NCBI RefSeq assembly: GCF_004348445.1
Contig: NZ_SMKV01000042.1
Location: 1 to 45,005, forward strand
Direction: 5' to 3'
DNA: 45,005 nt
DNA from: Saccharopolyspora aridisoli
GTDB taxonomy: Bacteria > Actinomycetota > Actinomycetes > Mycobacteriales > Pseudonocardiaceae
Positions 16,859 through 24,986 of this stretch are shown one piece after another (the first letter of the stretch is position 1; each line of letters begins with the position of its first letter). Under the pieces are notes generated by a model. That model saw only the letters and a program-made list of their open reading frames with translations. It searched no databases and was not told the DNA's origin. The translations under genes were made by a program, and so were the position numbers.

Positions 16859-17026
16859 AGGCAAGCGACGAAGCCGCTCTCCTCCACCACCCGGGCAGCC
16901 GGCACCGCGGGGTGGTGAGCGGCTTCGTGGCCGCGACGCCGCGCATGGGACATGTGGACGTGCACCAGGACTGGCGTGCGGGAGTCCGCGAACCGATCAG
17001 GTGCCACCCACCCGTACCGCTGAGCA
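16859..17026. repeat. Intergenic repeat, copy A
   Basis: A 168-base element inside the 374-base gap between the sigma-factor start and the DUF5926 stop. It resembles 24394-24553 in the same orientation. Both share AGGCAAGCGACGAAG at the left end, then CACCCG(G/A)GCAGC, GCACCGC, a CGCCG(C/T)GCA(T/C)GGGACA block, and GCTGAGCA at the right end. Copy A contains a large hairpin (16868-16928). It starts 23 bases after the DUF5926 stop, read on the minus strand. The rest of the gap (16676-16858 and 17027-17049) shows nothing recognisable. Confidence 0.7.
16868..16928. terminator. Large hairpin inside repeat copy A
   Basis: An 11-base perfect stem, ACGAAGCCGCT (16868-16878) with AGCGGCTTCGT (16918-16928), is extended after a small bulge by CACCACCC (16885-16892) with GGGTGGTG (16910-16917). 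It could end transcription of the leftward DUF5926 gene, or be part of the repeat's own structure. Confidence 0.5.
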
Positions 17027-17049
17027 AGGCGGGTGAACGACCTCGCCGG

Positions 17050-17997
17050 TCAGCGGATGGTGACCTGGCGGCCGCGGAGGCCATCGCGGGCTCGGCGTTC
17101 CGAGCTGGTCAGCGGCTCGTCCTCCAGAGAGGCGAGGGCTTCGTCGATGCGCTGGCCGAGGGCGACCGCCGGTTCGTCCCACTCGCGGGCGTGCAGTTCG
17201 CGGTCGAGGTCCCAGACCGGGACCAGCAGGCCGTGCGCGCGGAACGAGCCCGCGTAACGGCTCTCCTCGCCCAGGGCCAGCTCTCCGCGGGCCGACAGCC
17301 GGGCCATCGCGGCCAGCAGCTGCTCCTCCGGCTCCGGGCGGACCCAGCGCACGTGCGCCTTCTCGCCGGCGTCGACCCAGTAGGCCGAGGTCACGCCCTT
17401 GAGGCGGTCGGTGGGCATGATCGCGGCGTTGGCGCGTTCGAGCGACAGCGCGACCTCACCGGTCGGGTCCACGTCCTCCGGCAGCCACCAGCCGAAGTCG
17501 GCGTGCAGCTCGACGTCGAGGGCGACGTCGGGGTCGATCAGGTCTTGCAGCCGGGTCGGAACGGAGCCGGCCTCGGTGGTTTCCGGACCCACGACCGACA
17601 GGGACTGGCCGGTCTCGGCCTCCTCGACCCACTCGATCGCACAGGCCAGGTCGCGGCTGATGTCGCCGGAGTGCGTCTGCACCTGGAGGCCCACGAAGCG
17701 CACACCGTCGTTGCGGTGCAGCGCAGCGGCCGCCATCGGCAGCACCGTCGCCAGGGTGATCTCCGAGCCGTCGCGCATCGGCAGCTTCGCGATCGCCGAG
17801 GGGACGAACTCGCGCAGCGCGACCAGCTCGCACTCGGCGGCCAGGCCCTCGAACGGCCGGGTCACGATCACATCCGCCGAGCCACCGGCCTTGCCGTGGC
17901 AGGCCTTGTAGCGCTTGCCCGACCCGCACGGGCAGGGCTGACGGGGACCGACGGCGCCTTCGTGCTGGGCTGGCTTGGTCGCGGCTCGCTTCGACAC
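17050..17997 (-). CDS. SEC-C motif protein, DUF5926-like
   Basis: A 315-residue protein. A SEC-C zinc-binding motif lies near residues 20-35 (PCPCGSGKRYKACHG), followed by a long domain I assign to DUF5926 (VIVTRPFEGLAAECELVALR through the C-terminus). SEC-C motifs bind zinc and often mediate contacts with SecB or ribosomes; this protein's function is unknown. It starts with GTG 17997, 24 bases after the glycerophosphodiesterase stop, so the two are likely cotranscribed. The downstream repeat copy A provides a possible terminator. Confidence 0.88.
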   Translation of the reverse strand: MSKRAATKPAQHEGAVGPRQPCPCGSGKRYKACHGKAGGSADVIVTRPFEGLAAECELVALREFVPSAIAKLPMRDGSEITLATVLPMAAAALHRNDGVRFVGLQVQTHSGDISRDLACAIEWVEEAETGQSLSVVGPETTEAGSVPTRLQDLIDPDVALDVELHADFGWWLPEDVDPTGEVALSLERANAAIMPTDRLKGVTSAYWVDAGEKAHVRWVRPEPEEQLLAAMARLSARGELALGEESRYAGSFRAHGLLVPVWDLDRELHAREWDEPAVALGQRIDEALASLEDEPLTSSERRARDGLRGRQVTIR

Positions 17998-18021
17998 GGC
18001 TGTTCCAATCGCTGGCGGTGA

Positions 18022-18807
18022 CTACCCCGTGACGCTACCGAAGTGGGCGGAATCGGGATCAGCCAGGTGGAGACGGGTCCCCTCGGGCGAGTTGGTCGCG
18101 AGGTACCGCACGCCCGCGCTCCGGCACAGATCGATGTCGGCGTGTGCGTCGACCGTCCAGCAGTAGGTGTCGCGGCCCAGCGCGGCGGCGCGCGACACGA
18201 AACCCGGGTCCTCGCGCAGCAGCCGCACGTCCGGTCCGGCCAGGTCCGCCCACGGCGGCAGCACGCCACCTCGGCGAGCCCCGGTGTACCGCGAGAACAG
18301 CAGCACCGTCGGCACCCGGGGCGCCGCCTCCTTGAAGCGGCGGATCGCTGCGGGCGCGAAGGACATCATGAAGACCTGGGAATCGCGCGGGTCGTCCGGC
18401 GCGGCCAGTCCGTGCCTGGCCAGCAGAGCGACCAGCTTGTGCTCGACCAGACCGCCGTAGCGGACCGGGTGCTTGGTCTCCACGAACAACCTCGTCGGGC
18501 GCGCGCTCGCGCACGCCATGCCGAGCAGTTCGTCCAGGGTGAGCACGCCGTACTCGGCGGCGGAACGGCCGAAGTCCACCTCCGCCATCGCGGCCACGGT
18601 CAGCGCGCTGACCACGCCTCGTCCGCTGGAGGTGCGGTCGATGCGGCGGTCGTGCACGCAGACCAGATGGCCGTCGCGGGTGACCCGGACGTCGCACTCC
18701 AGGGCGTCCGCGCCCTGCTCCAGCGCCAGCTCGTAGGCGGACCGGGTGTGCTCGGCGCGGTGCGCAGACGCGCCCCGGTGCGCGACGACCTCAGGAATCT
18801 CCGCCAC
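18022..18807 (-). CDS. Glycerophosphodiester phosphodiesterase
   Basis: A 261-residue GDPD-family enzyme that hydrolyses glycerophosphodiesters to glycerol-3-phosphate and an alcohol. The TIM-barrel starts with VVAHRGASAHRAEHT (catalytic His-Arg; the usual PENT is AEHT here), then ECDVRVTRDGHLVCVHD (metal-binding Glu/Asp and catalytic His), and FVETKHP later. No signal peptide, so cytosolic. GTG 18807 is chosen as close to the conserved start; GTG 18846 would add 13 residues. It lies between the DUF4328 and DUF5926 genes in one run of leftward genes. Confidence 0.9.
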   Translation of the reverse strand: MAEIPEVVAHRGASAHRAEHTRSAYELALEQGADALECDVRVTRDGHLVCVHDRRIDRTSSGRGVVSALTVAAMAEVDFGRSAAEYGVLTLDELLGMACASARPTRLFVETKHPVRYGGLVEHKLVALLARHGLAAPDDPRDSQVFMMSFAPAAIRRFKEAAPRVPTVLLFSRYTGARRGGVLPPWADLAGPDVRLLREDPGFVSRAAALGRDTYCWTVDAHADIDLCRSAGVRYLATNSPEGTRLHLADPDSAHFGSVTG

Positions 18808-18858
18808 ACCACCAGTATCCGAACCGGATGCGAACACCGCCGTCACCTGTGACCCACC

Positions 18859-19770
18859 TCAGCGGGGGGCCGTGTCGGGGCGCGCAGCACGCGGCGGCGG
18901 AGGAGCGGCGCGGACCGCGTGGACCCGCTGCCGGCTCAGCTCAGCCGGGTCCGGCGGCAGCAGCAACCGCATGAAGTGGTCGATGAGCCGCGCGGTCACC
19001 ACCGCCAGCACCGTGACCAGCGCGTTGTTGACCGCGTGCAGCACGACGCCGTCGGCCAGGGCTTGGACCCCGTCGCGGAACGTCCAACCGAAGGTGAGCA
19101 GGCCAACCACCACGGTCGCCGCCCACAGCGCCCACCAGAACCGGACCCGCAGGCTCGGCCAGGGGCGCGCGTCCTCCTCCCGGTCGCCCTCGGCGACCAG
19201 CAGCGAGTGCTCCAACTCGGCCACCGCCGCACCCGGGATCAACAGGTTCGCGCCCGGGATCAGGACGCCGGCCACGACCTGCCAGTCCGGCCGGGCGCTG
19301 CGTACACCCATCCGCTCGGCCGCCGCGGCCCGCGCGCGCAGACCCCACAGCACCACGAACACTCCGGTCAGCACGCCCATCAGCACCAGGATCAGGCCCG
19401 TGGTGCCGACCAGTGCGTCGGAGATCGCCAGCACCGTCCGCGACAGCGCCTCATCCCTGCTGAACAGCAGCAACGCGTAGCGCCACGCCTCGGCGAAGGT
19501 CGCCAGCGCCGCGACGCCCGCCGTCACCCACAGGGCGGCGATCGCGGTGGCGGCGGTGGTCCCGGCCCGTTCGGCCTGGTCGACCCGGCCGTTCGTGGGC
19601 AGCGCCAGCGGCCAGCGCCAGGCCAGCAGCGGGAAACCCCAGCGCGGAGGCGCCGGATAGGACGGCGGCCCGGTGTACGGGCGCGGCCGTCGCCGCTGCC
19701 AGGCGCGGCGCGGACCGCCGGGCGGAGTGGCGACCCACTCCATCCGGTCGTGCTGGGGCGGAGGGGTCAC
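18859..19770 (-). CDS. DUF4328 membrane protein
   Basis: A 303-residue protein. A Pro/Arg-rich N-terminal cytosolic segment of about 45 residues is followed by four or five hydrophobic helices with the DUF4328-like stretch RMGVRSARPDWQVVAGVLIP and ALVTVLAVVTARLIDHF. The function of this actinobacterial family is unknown. The GTG start overlaps the rhodanese stop in GTGA, so it is translationally coupled to it. Confidence 0.85.
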   Translation of the reverse strand: MTPPPQHDRMEWVATPPGGPRRAWQRRRPRPYTGPPSYPAPPRWGFPLLAWRWPLALPTNGRVDQAERAGTTAATAIAALWVTAGVAALATFAEAWRYALLLFSRDEALSRTVLAISDALVGTTGLILVLMGVLTGVFVVLWGLRARAAAAERMGVRSARPDWQVVAGVLIPGANLLIPGAAVAELEHSLLVAEGDREEDARPWPSLRVRFWWALWAATVVVGLLTFGWTFRDGVQALADGVVLHAVNNALVTVLAVVTARLIDHFMRLLLPPDPAELSRQRVHAVRAAPPPPRAARPDTAPR

Positions 19771-20123
19771 AGCACGTACGGCTCGCCGTCGGACTCATCG
19801 GACACCAGCGGACGGCCGAGGGCCGACCAGCCGTTCATGCCGCGTTCGACGTTGACCGCGTCCCAGCCGTTGGCGTTGAGGTACGCGGTGACCTTCGCCG
19901 AACGACCGCCCGAGCGGCACACCACGTAGAGCTGGTCGGCCTCCGGGATGTCGTCGAGGCGCTCGACGAGCTTGCTCATCGGGATGTGCACGGCCTCGGG
20001 GGCGTGCCCGGCCTGCCACTCGTCGTCCTCGCGGACGTCCAGCAGCACGCTGCCCTGCGGCAGCTCCTCGGGCAGTTCCCCCGGCTCGACGCCGGGCACC
20101 TGGCTTGGAGGTGGAGTAGTCAC
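19767..20123 (-). CDS. Rhodanese-like sulfurtransferase
   Basis: A 118-residue single-domain rhodanese. The domain begins LPQGSVLLDVREDDEWQAGH and carries the active-site Cys in YVVCRSGGRS. It transfers sulfane sulfur between thiols; the physiological acceptor is unknown. GTG 20123 is chosen because the domain follows directly; the longer open frame to 20324 runs through the terminator of the neighbouring symporter operon. It is first of a run including the DUF4328, GDPD and DUF5926 genes. Confidence 0.9.
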   Translation of the reverse strand: MTTPPPSQVPGVEPGELPEELPQGSVLLDVREDDEWQAGHAPEAVHIPMSKLVERLDDIPEADQLYVVCRSGGRSAKVTAYLNANGWDAVNVERGMNGWSALGRPLVSDESDGEPYVL

Positions 20124-20240
20124 GCCCCGATGCTGCCACGTCGGGCGTCGCTTCGGTGTGAGGGTGTCGTCGGTCCTGGGCCGACCGTTCGTGATCGATG
20201 TCGCGTTCGCCCGGTCGAACCGCCACCACCTCGAAACGGA

Positions 20241-20270
20241 GCGCCCCGGACCTGGGGAGGTCCGGGGCGC
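20241..20270 (-). terminator. Terminator of symporter operon
   Basis: A 12-base perfect stem GCGCCCCGGACC (20241-20252) and GGTCCGGGGCGC (20259-20270) with a 6-base loop, 22 bases after the stop of the leftward symporter gene. Confidence 0.88.
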
Positions 20271-20292
20271 GTTCGTCACGAGGTGGATCGGG

Positions 20293-21924
20293 TCAGTGCT
20301 GGACCGCCTTCTCCGCGCCCGCACCCGTGAGGGAGCGGACCTCCATCTCGGCGTACTTCTCTCCGCCGTTCTCGTCCTTGCTCAGGATGGTCCCGAGGTA
20401 ACCGAGCAGGAACGACAGCGGGATGGACACCAGGCCCGGGTTCTTCAGCGGGAACATGGCGAAGTCCATCGACGGGAACATCGCCTCCTCGCCACCGGAG
20501 ACCGCCGGCGAGAAGATGATCAGCACGATGGTGATCGCCAGACCACCGTAGATGCTGAACAGCGCACCGGTGGTGTTGAACCGCTTCCAGAACAGCGAGT
20601 ACAGCAGCGTCGGCAGGTTGGCCGAGGCGGCGACGGCGAAGGCCAGCGCGACCAGGAAGGCCACGTTCTGCCCGTTGGCCGCGATGCCGCCCAGGATCGA
20701 CACGATGCCGATGACCACCGCGGTGATCCGCGCGACGCGGACCTCCTGCTGCTTGTCGTCGACCTTGCCCTTCTTGATCACGTTCGCGTAGATGTCGTGC
20801 GCGAACGAGGCCGAGGCCGTGATCGTCAGACCGGCCACCACCGCCAGGATCGTCGCGAAGGCGACCGCGGAGATGAAGCCAAGCAGCAGCGGACCGCCCA
20901 GGTAGGAGGCCAGCAGCGGAGCAGCCGAGTTCACCCCGCCCGGGGCGTCCTTGATCGCGTCCGGTCCCACCAGCGCACCGGCGCCGTAACCCAGGACCAG
21001 CGTGAACAGGTAGAACAGGCCGATCAGCCAGATCGCCCAGACCACCGAACGACGCGCCTCCTTGGCGGTCGGCACGGTGTAGAAGCGCATCAGCACGTGC
21101 GGCAGACCGGCGGTGCCCAGCACCAGGGCGATGCCCAGCGAGATGAAGTCCAGCTTGCTGGTCTCCGTCTTGCCGTACTGCGCTCCCGGGTTGAGCACCT
21201 TCTCGCCGGCGACCTCGGCCGCGTGGCCGAGCAGCGACGAGAGGTTGAACCCGTACAGGGCCAGGACCCAGATCGTCATCACGAAGGCACCGGCGATCAG
21301 CAGCGCCGCCTTGATGATCTGCACCCAGGTCGTGCCGCGCATGCCGCCGACCAGAACGTAGAGGATCATCAGCGCACCGACCACGGCGATCACGATGGCC
21401 TGCCCGCCCTTGTCGGTGATGCCCAGCAGCAGTGCGATCAGGCCACCGGCACCGGCCATCTGGGCCAACAGGTAGAAGAAGCTCACCACCAGCGTGGACA
21501 GCGAGGCAGCCGTGCGCACCGGGCGCTCCCGCATCCGGAAGCTGAGCACGTCACCCATCGTGTAGCGACCCGTGTTGCGCAGCAGCTCCGCCACCAGCAG
21601 CAGGGCGACCAGCCAGGCCACCAGGAAGCCGATGGAGTAGAGGAACCCGTCGTAACCGTTGACCGCGATGGCGCCCGCGATGCCGAGGAACGACGCCGCC
21701 GACAGGTAGTCGCCGGAGATCGCGATCCCGTTCTGCGGCCCGCTGAACGCGTGCCCGGCGGCGTAGTAGTCCGAGGCGGTCTTGGTGTTCCGGCTCGCCC
21801 GGAACACGATCACCATCGTGACCGCCACGAAGATCGCGAAGATCCCGATGTTCAGCAGCGAGTTGCCACCGGTCGCTTCCTGAGCGATCGGCTGGGCGGC
21901 GGAAACAGCTTGGAACGTGCTCAC
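20293..21924 (-). CDS. Sodium/cation:acetate-type symporter (SSS family, ActP/MctC-like)
   Basis: A 543-residue, 13-helix sodium:solute symporter. Family stretches: DYYAAGHAFSGPQNGIAISG (SSS family motif near the N-terminus), GDYLSAASFLGIAG and a long LIALLLGITDKGGQAIVIAV region. Paired with a DUF485 gene, which is diagnostic of ActP/MctC monocarboxylate (acetate, pyruvate, propionate) carriers; the exact substrate is inferred. The GTG start overlaps the DUF485 stop in GTGA. A strong terminator follows at 20241-20270. Control by the LytSR-like pair encoded further upstream is likely. Confidence 0.93.
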   Translation of the reverse strand: MSTFQAVSAAQPIAQEATGGNSLLNIGIFAIFVAVTMVIVFRASRNTKTASDYYAAGHAFSGPQNGIAISGDYLSAASFLGIAGAIAVNGYDGFLYSIGFLVAWLVALLLVAELLRNTGRYTMGDVLSFRMRERPVRTAASLSTLVVSFFYLLAQMAGAGGLIALLLGITDKGGQAIVIAVVGALMILYVLVGGMRGTTWVQIIKAALLIAGAFVMTIWVLALYGFNLSSLLGHAAEVAGEKVLNPGAQYGKTETSKLDFISLGIALVLGTAGLPHVLMRFYTVPTAKEARRSVVWAIWLIGLFYLFTLVLGYGAGALVGPDAIKDAPGGVNSAAPLLASYLGGPLLLGFISAVAFATILAVVAGLTITASASFAHDIYANVIKKGKVDDKQQEVRVARITAVVIGIVSILGGIAANGQNVAFLVALAFAVAASANLPTLLYSLFWKRFNTTGALFSIYGGLAITIVLIIFSPAVSGGEEAMFPSMDFAMFPLKNPGLVSIPLSFLLGYLGTILSKDENGGEKYAEMEVRSLTGAGAEKAVQH

Positions 21925-22271
21925 TTGCCGCCCCCCTCGACGTCTTCCCGGATCTTCTCGGCGACCGGGTCCAGGTTCTTGTTGGCGTAGCGGACGTACC
22001 AGGTCGTGATCGCGAAGGTGGACACGAACTGAAGCAGGCCGAGCACGAGTCCGACGTTGATGTTGCCGACCAGCTTGATGCTCATGAAGCCGTGCGCGTA
22101 GTCGGCGAGCAGCACGTACACCAGGTACCAGACCAGGAACAACGCCGATACGGGGAACACGAAGTTGCGCAGTCGCTTGCGCAGTTGGGCGAATTCGGGA
22201 CTGCTCTGCGCAGCGGCCCAGGTTTCGGCGTCAATACCGGACCCGGACCCGTTTTGGTCCGTGGCGCTCAC
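21921..22271 (-). CDS. DUF485 membrane protein
   Basis: A 116-residue YjcH-type protein with two TM helices (FVFPVSALFLVWYLVYVLLA and VGLVLGLLQFVSTFAITTWY) and a charged C-terminus. It is the usual partner of ActP-like symporters and is probably needed for their assembly or function. GTG 22271 follows GGAGAG. It is translationally coupled to the symporter gene and is the first gene of that unit, preceded by a 305-base regulatory region. Confidence 0.92.
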   Translation of the reverse strand: MSATDQNGSGSGIDAETWAAAQSSPEFAQLRKRLRNFVFPVSALFLVWYLVYVLLADYAHGFMSIKLVGNINVGLVLGLLQFVSTFAITTWYVRYANKNLDPVAEKIREDVEGGGK

Positions 22272-22576
22272 GGCTCTCCTTCCACAAAGAAAGGCTCAGC
22301 TTCGCGTTATCGCCAAGCATGAGCCTGAACCACTCAACGCCGGAACGCTACGGAACTCGACCGAGCGGTGGGTAGGCCCGTTGGGAGTACGCGTGCTAAC
22401 GATCGAGTGAAGTTAACGCTCCAACAAGAGGCATCGAAATGTGCCTAATGGGAAAATTTTCATTCATACGGAGTATCGTTCGGTCGAAATTCTCGACGGA
22501 ACGTAATCAACTGCTAGATCACCCACACGGTTGGCGGCATGGGGGAGCATCGGCGGAGCGATTGATACCCACGGCA
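22272..22576 (-). promoter_or_regulatory. Regulatory region of DUF485-symporter operon
   Basis: 305 AT-richer bases without a credible gene, between the second symporter's stop and the DUF485 start. It contains an inverted repeat AGGCTCA (22292-22298)/TGAGCCT (22320-22326) close to the start, and two similar 9-mers (22395-22403 and 22412-22420; CGTTAAC and CGTTAGC on the minus strand) that could be LytTR boxes. A small GTCGA...TCGAC repeat lies at 22483-22497. The promoter is expected here, but I cannot place it. Confidence 0.5.
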
Positions 22577-24319
22577 TCAGCGCTCGTGGCGGCCGTGCTT
22601 GGGAACCGGTTCGGAGTTCGGCTTGCTGTCCACGAGGCCCAGCCGGTCCGGCGCGTGCAGCCGCAGCATCAGCCGCGCGACACCGCCCGGCACGCGCGCC
22701 CGGGTCGCCAGGCTGACCAGGTAGGTCACCGCGAACGCCAGCGGCACCGTGAACAGCGCGGGCTGCGAGGCGAGCTGGGCCCACCAGCCGGTGTGCCCGG
22801 CGAGGTGCGAGGCTGAGGCCGAGATCAGCACCAGCGATCCGCCGGTGACCATGCCGCACGCCGCGCCGGCCGCGGTCAGCCCGCGCCACCAGATGCCCAG
22901 CACCAGGACCGGGCAGAAGGTCGAGGCGGCCATCGCGAACGCCAGGCCCACGCTGCGCGCGAGGTCGTGGTCGTCCACCGCCAGCGCCAACACCACAGGA
23001 ACCGCGCAGGACAGCACCGCCGCCGACCGGAAGCGCATCGTCCGGCCCCACAGCACGTCCCGCGCGGACAACACCCCGGCAAGGCTCATGACCAGGCCCG
23101 ACGAGGTGGACAGGAACGCGGCGAACGCACCCGCCGCGGTGATCGCGGCCAGCGCCCCACCAACCCAGTTGCCCAGCATCGCGTGCGGCAGCAGCAGCAC
23201 CGCCGCATCCGTCCGGCCGGTGACCAGCAGCTGCGGCACGTACAGCCGGGACAGCAGCCCGAAGATCGTCGGGAACAGGTAGAACGCCCCCAGCAGTCCC
23301 AGCACGTAGAGCGCGGTCCGGCGCGCGCCCGCGCCCGACGGGTTGGCGTAGAAGCGGGCGAGCACGTGCGGCAGGCCCATCGTGCCCAGGAACGTCGCGA
23401 TCAGCACCGAATAGGTCTCCAGCAGCCCGGTCAGCCCGTCCTGCTGGGGTCGCACCCAGTTCGCGTTGTCGGGCGCCGCCCCGGTCACCACCGGAACGGC
23501 CGCGCCGGCCGGGAAGCGCAGTTCGCTGCCCGCCCGCACCGGGTGCTCGCCCGGCTGCAGGTACATCGCGCCCGGCTGCCCCGCGTCCTCGGTGGCGGTG
23601 AGCCAGACCGGTTCGCTCACCTGGAGCACGACGTCGGTCTCGACGCGGACCGCGGTGTCCTGCTGGAAGAACGGCGTGCGCGGCTCGTCCAGCGCCTGCT
23701 GCTGCCCGCCGACCAGGAACACCATCAGCAGCGCGAAAGCGGGCAGGGTGATCGCGAACAGCTTCACCCAGTACTGGAACGCCTGCACCAGCGTCACCGC
23801 GCGCAGCGCGTCGCTGACCACGCTGACGTGCACGATCAGCGCCACCACGAGAACCCCCGCGTGGTATTCGAAACCGACGATGGCGGCCAGCGTCATCCCG
23901 GCCGCCTGCAACTGCGGCACCAGGTACAGCCAGCCGATGACCACCACGATCACCGTGGACAGCGAGCGCAGGTTCAGCGAGTTCAGCCGCGCCTCGACGA
24001 AGTCCGGCATCGTGTAGGCGCCGGAGCGGCGCATCGGCGCCACGACGAACAGCATCAGCGCCAGGTAGCCGGCCGCGAAACCGATCGGGTACCAGAGCGC
24101 GTCGACGCCGTCCTTGAGCACCAGACCCGCCACGCCCAGGAACGACGCCGCCGACAGGTACTCGCCGGAGATGGCCGCGGCGTTGCGCTCTTCCCGAACC
24201 GGCTTGCGAGCGGCGGAGAAATCGGTGGTCCGAGCCGAGCGCGAGCCCCACAGGCCGATGCCCAGCGTCGCGACGACGATCAGTACGACGCCGCCCAAGG
24301 ACCACAGATTCGAGAGCAT
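22577..24319 (-). CDS. Second sodium:solute symporter, with extracytoplasmic insertion
   Basis: A 580-residue SSS-family carrier related to the ActP/MctC type. Motifs RNAAAISGEYLSAASFLGVA, FLGTMGLPHVLARFYANPSG and AITAAGAFAAFLSTSSGLVM are typical. Unusually, about 85 hydrophilic residues (about 210-296) separate two helices. That segment contains TPFFQQDTAVRVETDVV and a beta-rich MYLQPGEHPVRAGSELRF part, and is predicted outside the membrane. It starts at ATG 24319 after repeat copy B and has no DUF485 partner of its own; the small membrane protein upstream (24572-24976) may fill that role. Substrate unknown, probably a monocarboxylate. Confidence 0.9.
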   Translation of the reverse strand: MLSNLWSLGGVVLIVVATLGIGLWGSRSARTTDFSAARKPVREERNAAAISGEYLSAASFLGVAGLVLKDGVDALWYPIGFAAGYLALMLFVVAPMRRSGAYTMPDFVEARLNSLNLRSLSTVIVVVIGWLYLVPQLQAAGMTLAAIVGFEYHAGVLVVALIVHVSVVSDALRAVTLVQAFQYWVKLFAITLPAFALLMVFLVGGQQQALDEPRTPFFQQDTAVRVETDVVLQVSEPVWLTATEDAGQPGAMYLQPGEHPVRAGSELRFPAGAAVPVVTGAAPDNANWVRPQQDGLTGLLETYSVLIATFLGTMGLPHVLARFYANPSGAGARRTALYVLGLLGAFYLFPTIFGLLSRLYVPQLLVTGRTDAAVLLLPHAMLGNWVGGALAAITAAGAFAAFLSTSSGLVMSLAGVLSARDVLWGRTMRFRSAAVLSCAVPVVLALAVDDHDLARSVGLAFAMAASTFCPVLVLGIWWRGLTAAGAACGMVTGGSLVLISASASHLAGHTGWWAQLASQPALFTVPLAFAVTYLVSLATRARVPGGVARLMLRLHAPDRLGLVDSKPNSEPVPKHGRHER

Positions 24320-24393
24320 CTCACCCAGCCACCTGGCGTCTCAGAGTCGCACCCACCTTACGCAGAGCAGCGGACGCGCCCGAAGCAGCCGCC

Positions 24394-24553
24394 AGGCAAG
24401 CGACGAAGTCGCTCCTCCCTCGCCCCACCCGAGCAGCTCGCACCGCCGCGGGTTCTCAGACGTCCTCCGGGGAGGACAGCCGTAGCGCCGTGCACGGGAC
24501 ACGCACAGATCTCGGGATCCAGGAGCCAGAGCTGAGGTTGCCACCGCTGAGCA
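24394..24553. repeat. Intergenic repeat, copy B
   Basis: A 160-base copy of the element at 16859-17026, same orientation, inside the gap between the second symporter's start and the stop of the small membrane-protein gene. It starts 18 bases after that stop, read on the minus strand. Copy B carries its own hairpin GTCCTCC (24462-24468)/GGAGGAC (24471-24477), at a place where copy A has a different stem. The ends are better conserved than the middle. Confidence 0.7.
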
Positions 24554-24571
24554 GAGGAGCACATCAGGGAC

Positions 24572-24976
24572 CTATTCCTCCAGCATTCCGAGGAAGTCCT
24601 CTTCGTTGCGCTCGGCCTTGCGGGTGAACAGCAGCCCGATGACCACCAGGAACGGGTAGGCCAGGACACCGAGCACCAACCACGGCAGCCGCAACCCGAA
24701 GACCTCGATGTCACCGAGGGACGGCACCAACCAGAACGCCAGCGGCAAGCCGAAGAGCACCGCGCCGACGAAGCCGGACAGCAGCAACGCCGCCCGCAGC
24801 TGCTTCTCGACGAGGTCTCTGACCAACCCCTCCAGCACTCCGGTCTGCTCGTCGACCTCGACGCGGACGCGGGGGACGTGCGGTCCGCGGCGGTCGGCGA
24901 GCACGACGCGCTTGCGCCTCGGCCGGGGCGAGTACTCGCTCAGCCGGGCGCGGACGTCGAAGCCCTCCGGACTCAA
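24572..24976 (-). CDS. Small two-TM membrane protein next to LytTR regulator
   Basis: A 134-residue protein: an Arg-rich cytosolic N-terminus (SEYSPRPRRKRVVLADRRG), two TM helices (AALLLSGFVGAVLFGLPLAF and LVLGVLAYPFLVVIGLLF) and a charged tail ending NEEDFLGMLEE. The layout resembles a DUF485-type partner and it lies ahead of the second symporter, so a helper role is plausible but not shown. It starts with TTG 24976, 10 bases after the regulator's stop, and is probably cotranscribed with it. Confidence 0.8.
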   Translation of the reverse strand: MSPEGFDVRARLSEYSPRPRRKRVVLADRRGPHVPRVRVEVDEQTGVLEGLVRDLVEKQLRAALLLSGFVGAVLFGLPLAFWLVPSLGDIEVFGLRLPWLVLGVLAYPFLVVIGLLFTRKAERNEEDFLGMLEE

Positions 24977-24986
24977 CCGTTCCCGC

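Noticed and set aside
24341..24562. Short minus-strand frame inside repeat copy B (and a similar one at 16857-17084)
   Set aside because: Both end in similar peptides because the DNA repeat is shared; there is no ribosome-binding site and the frames are not otherwise conserved. Possibly a small-peptide family, but I cannot support it.
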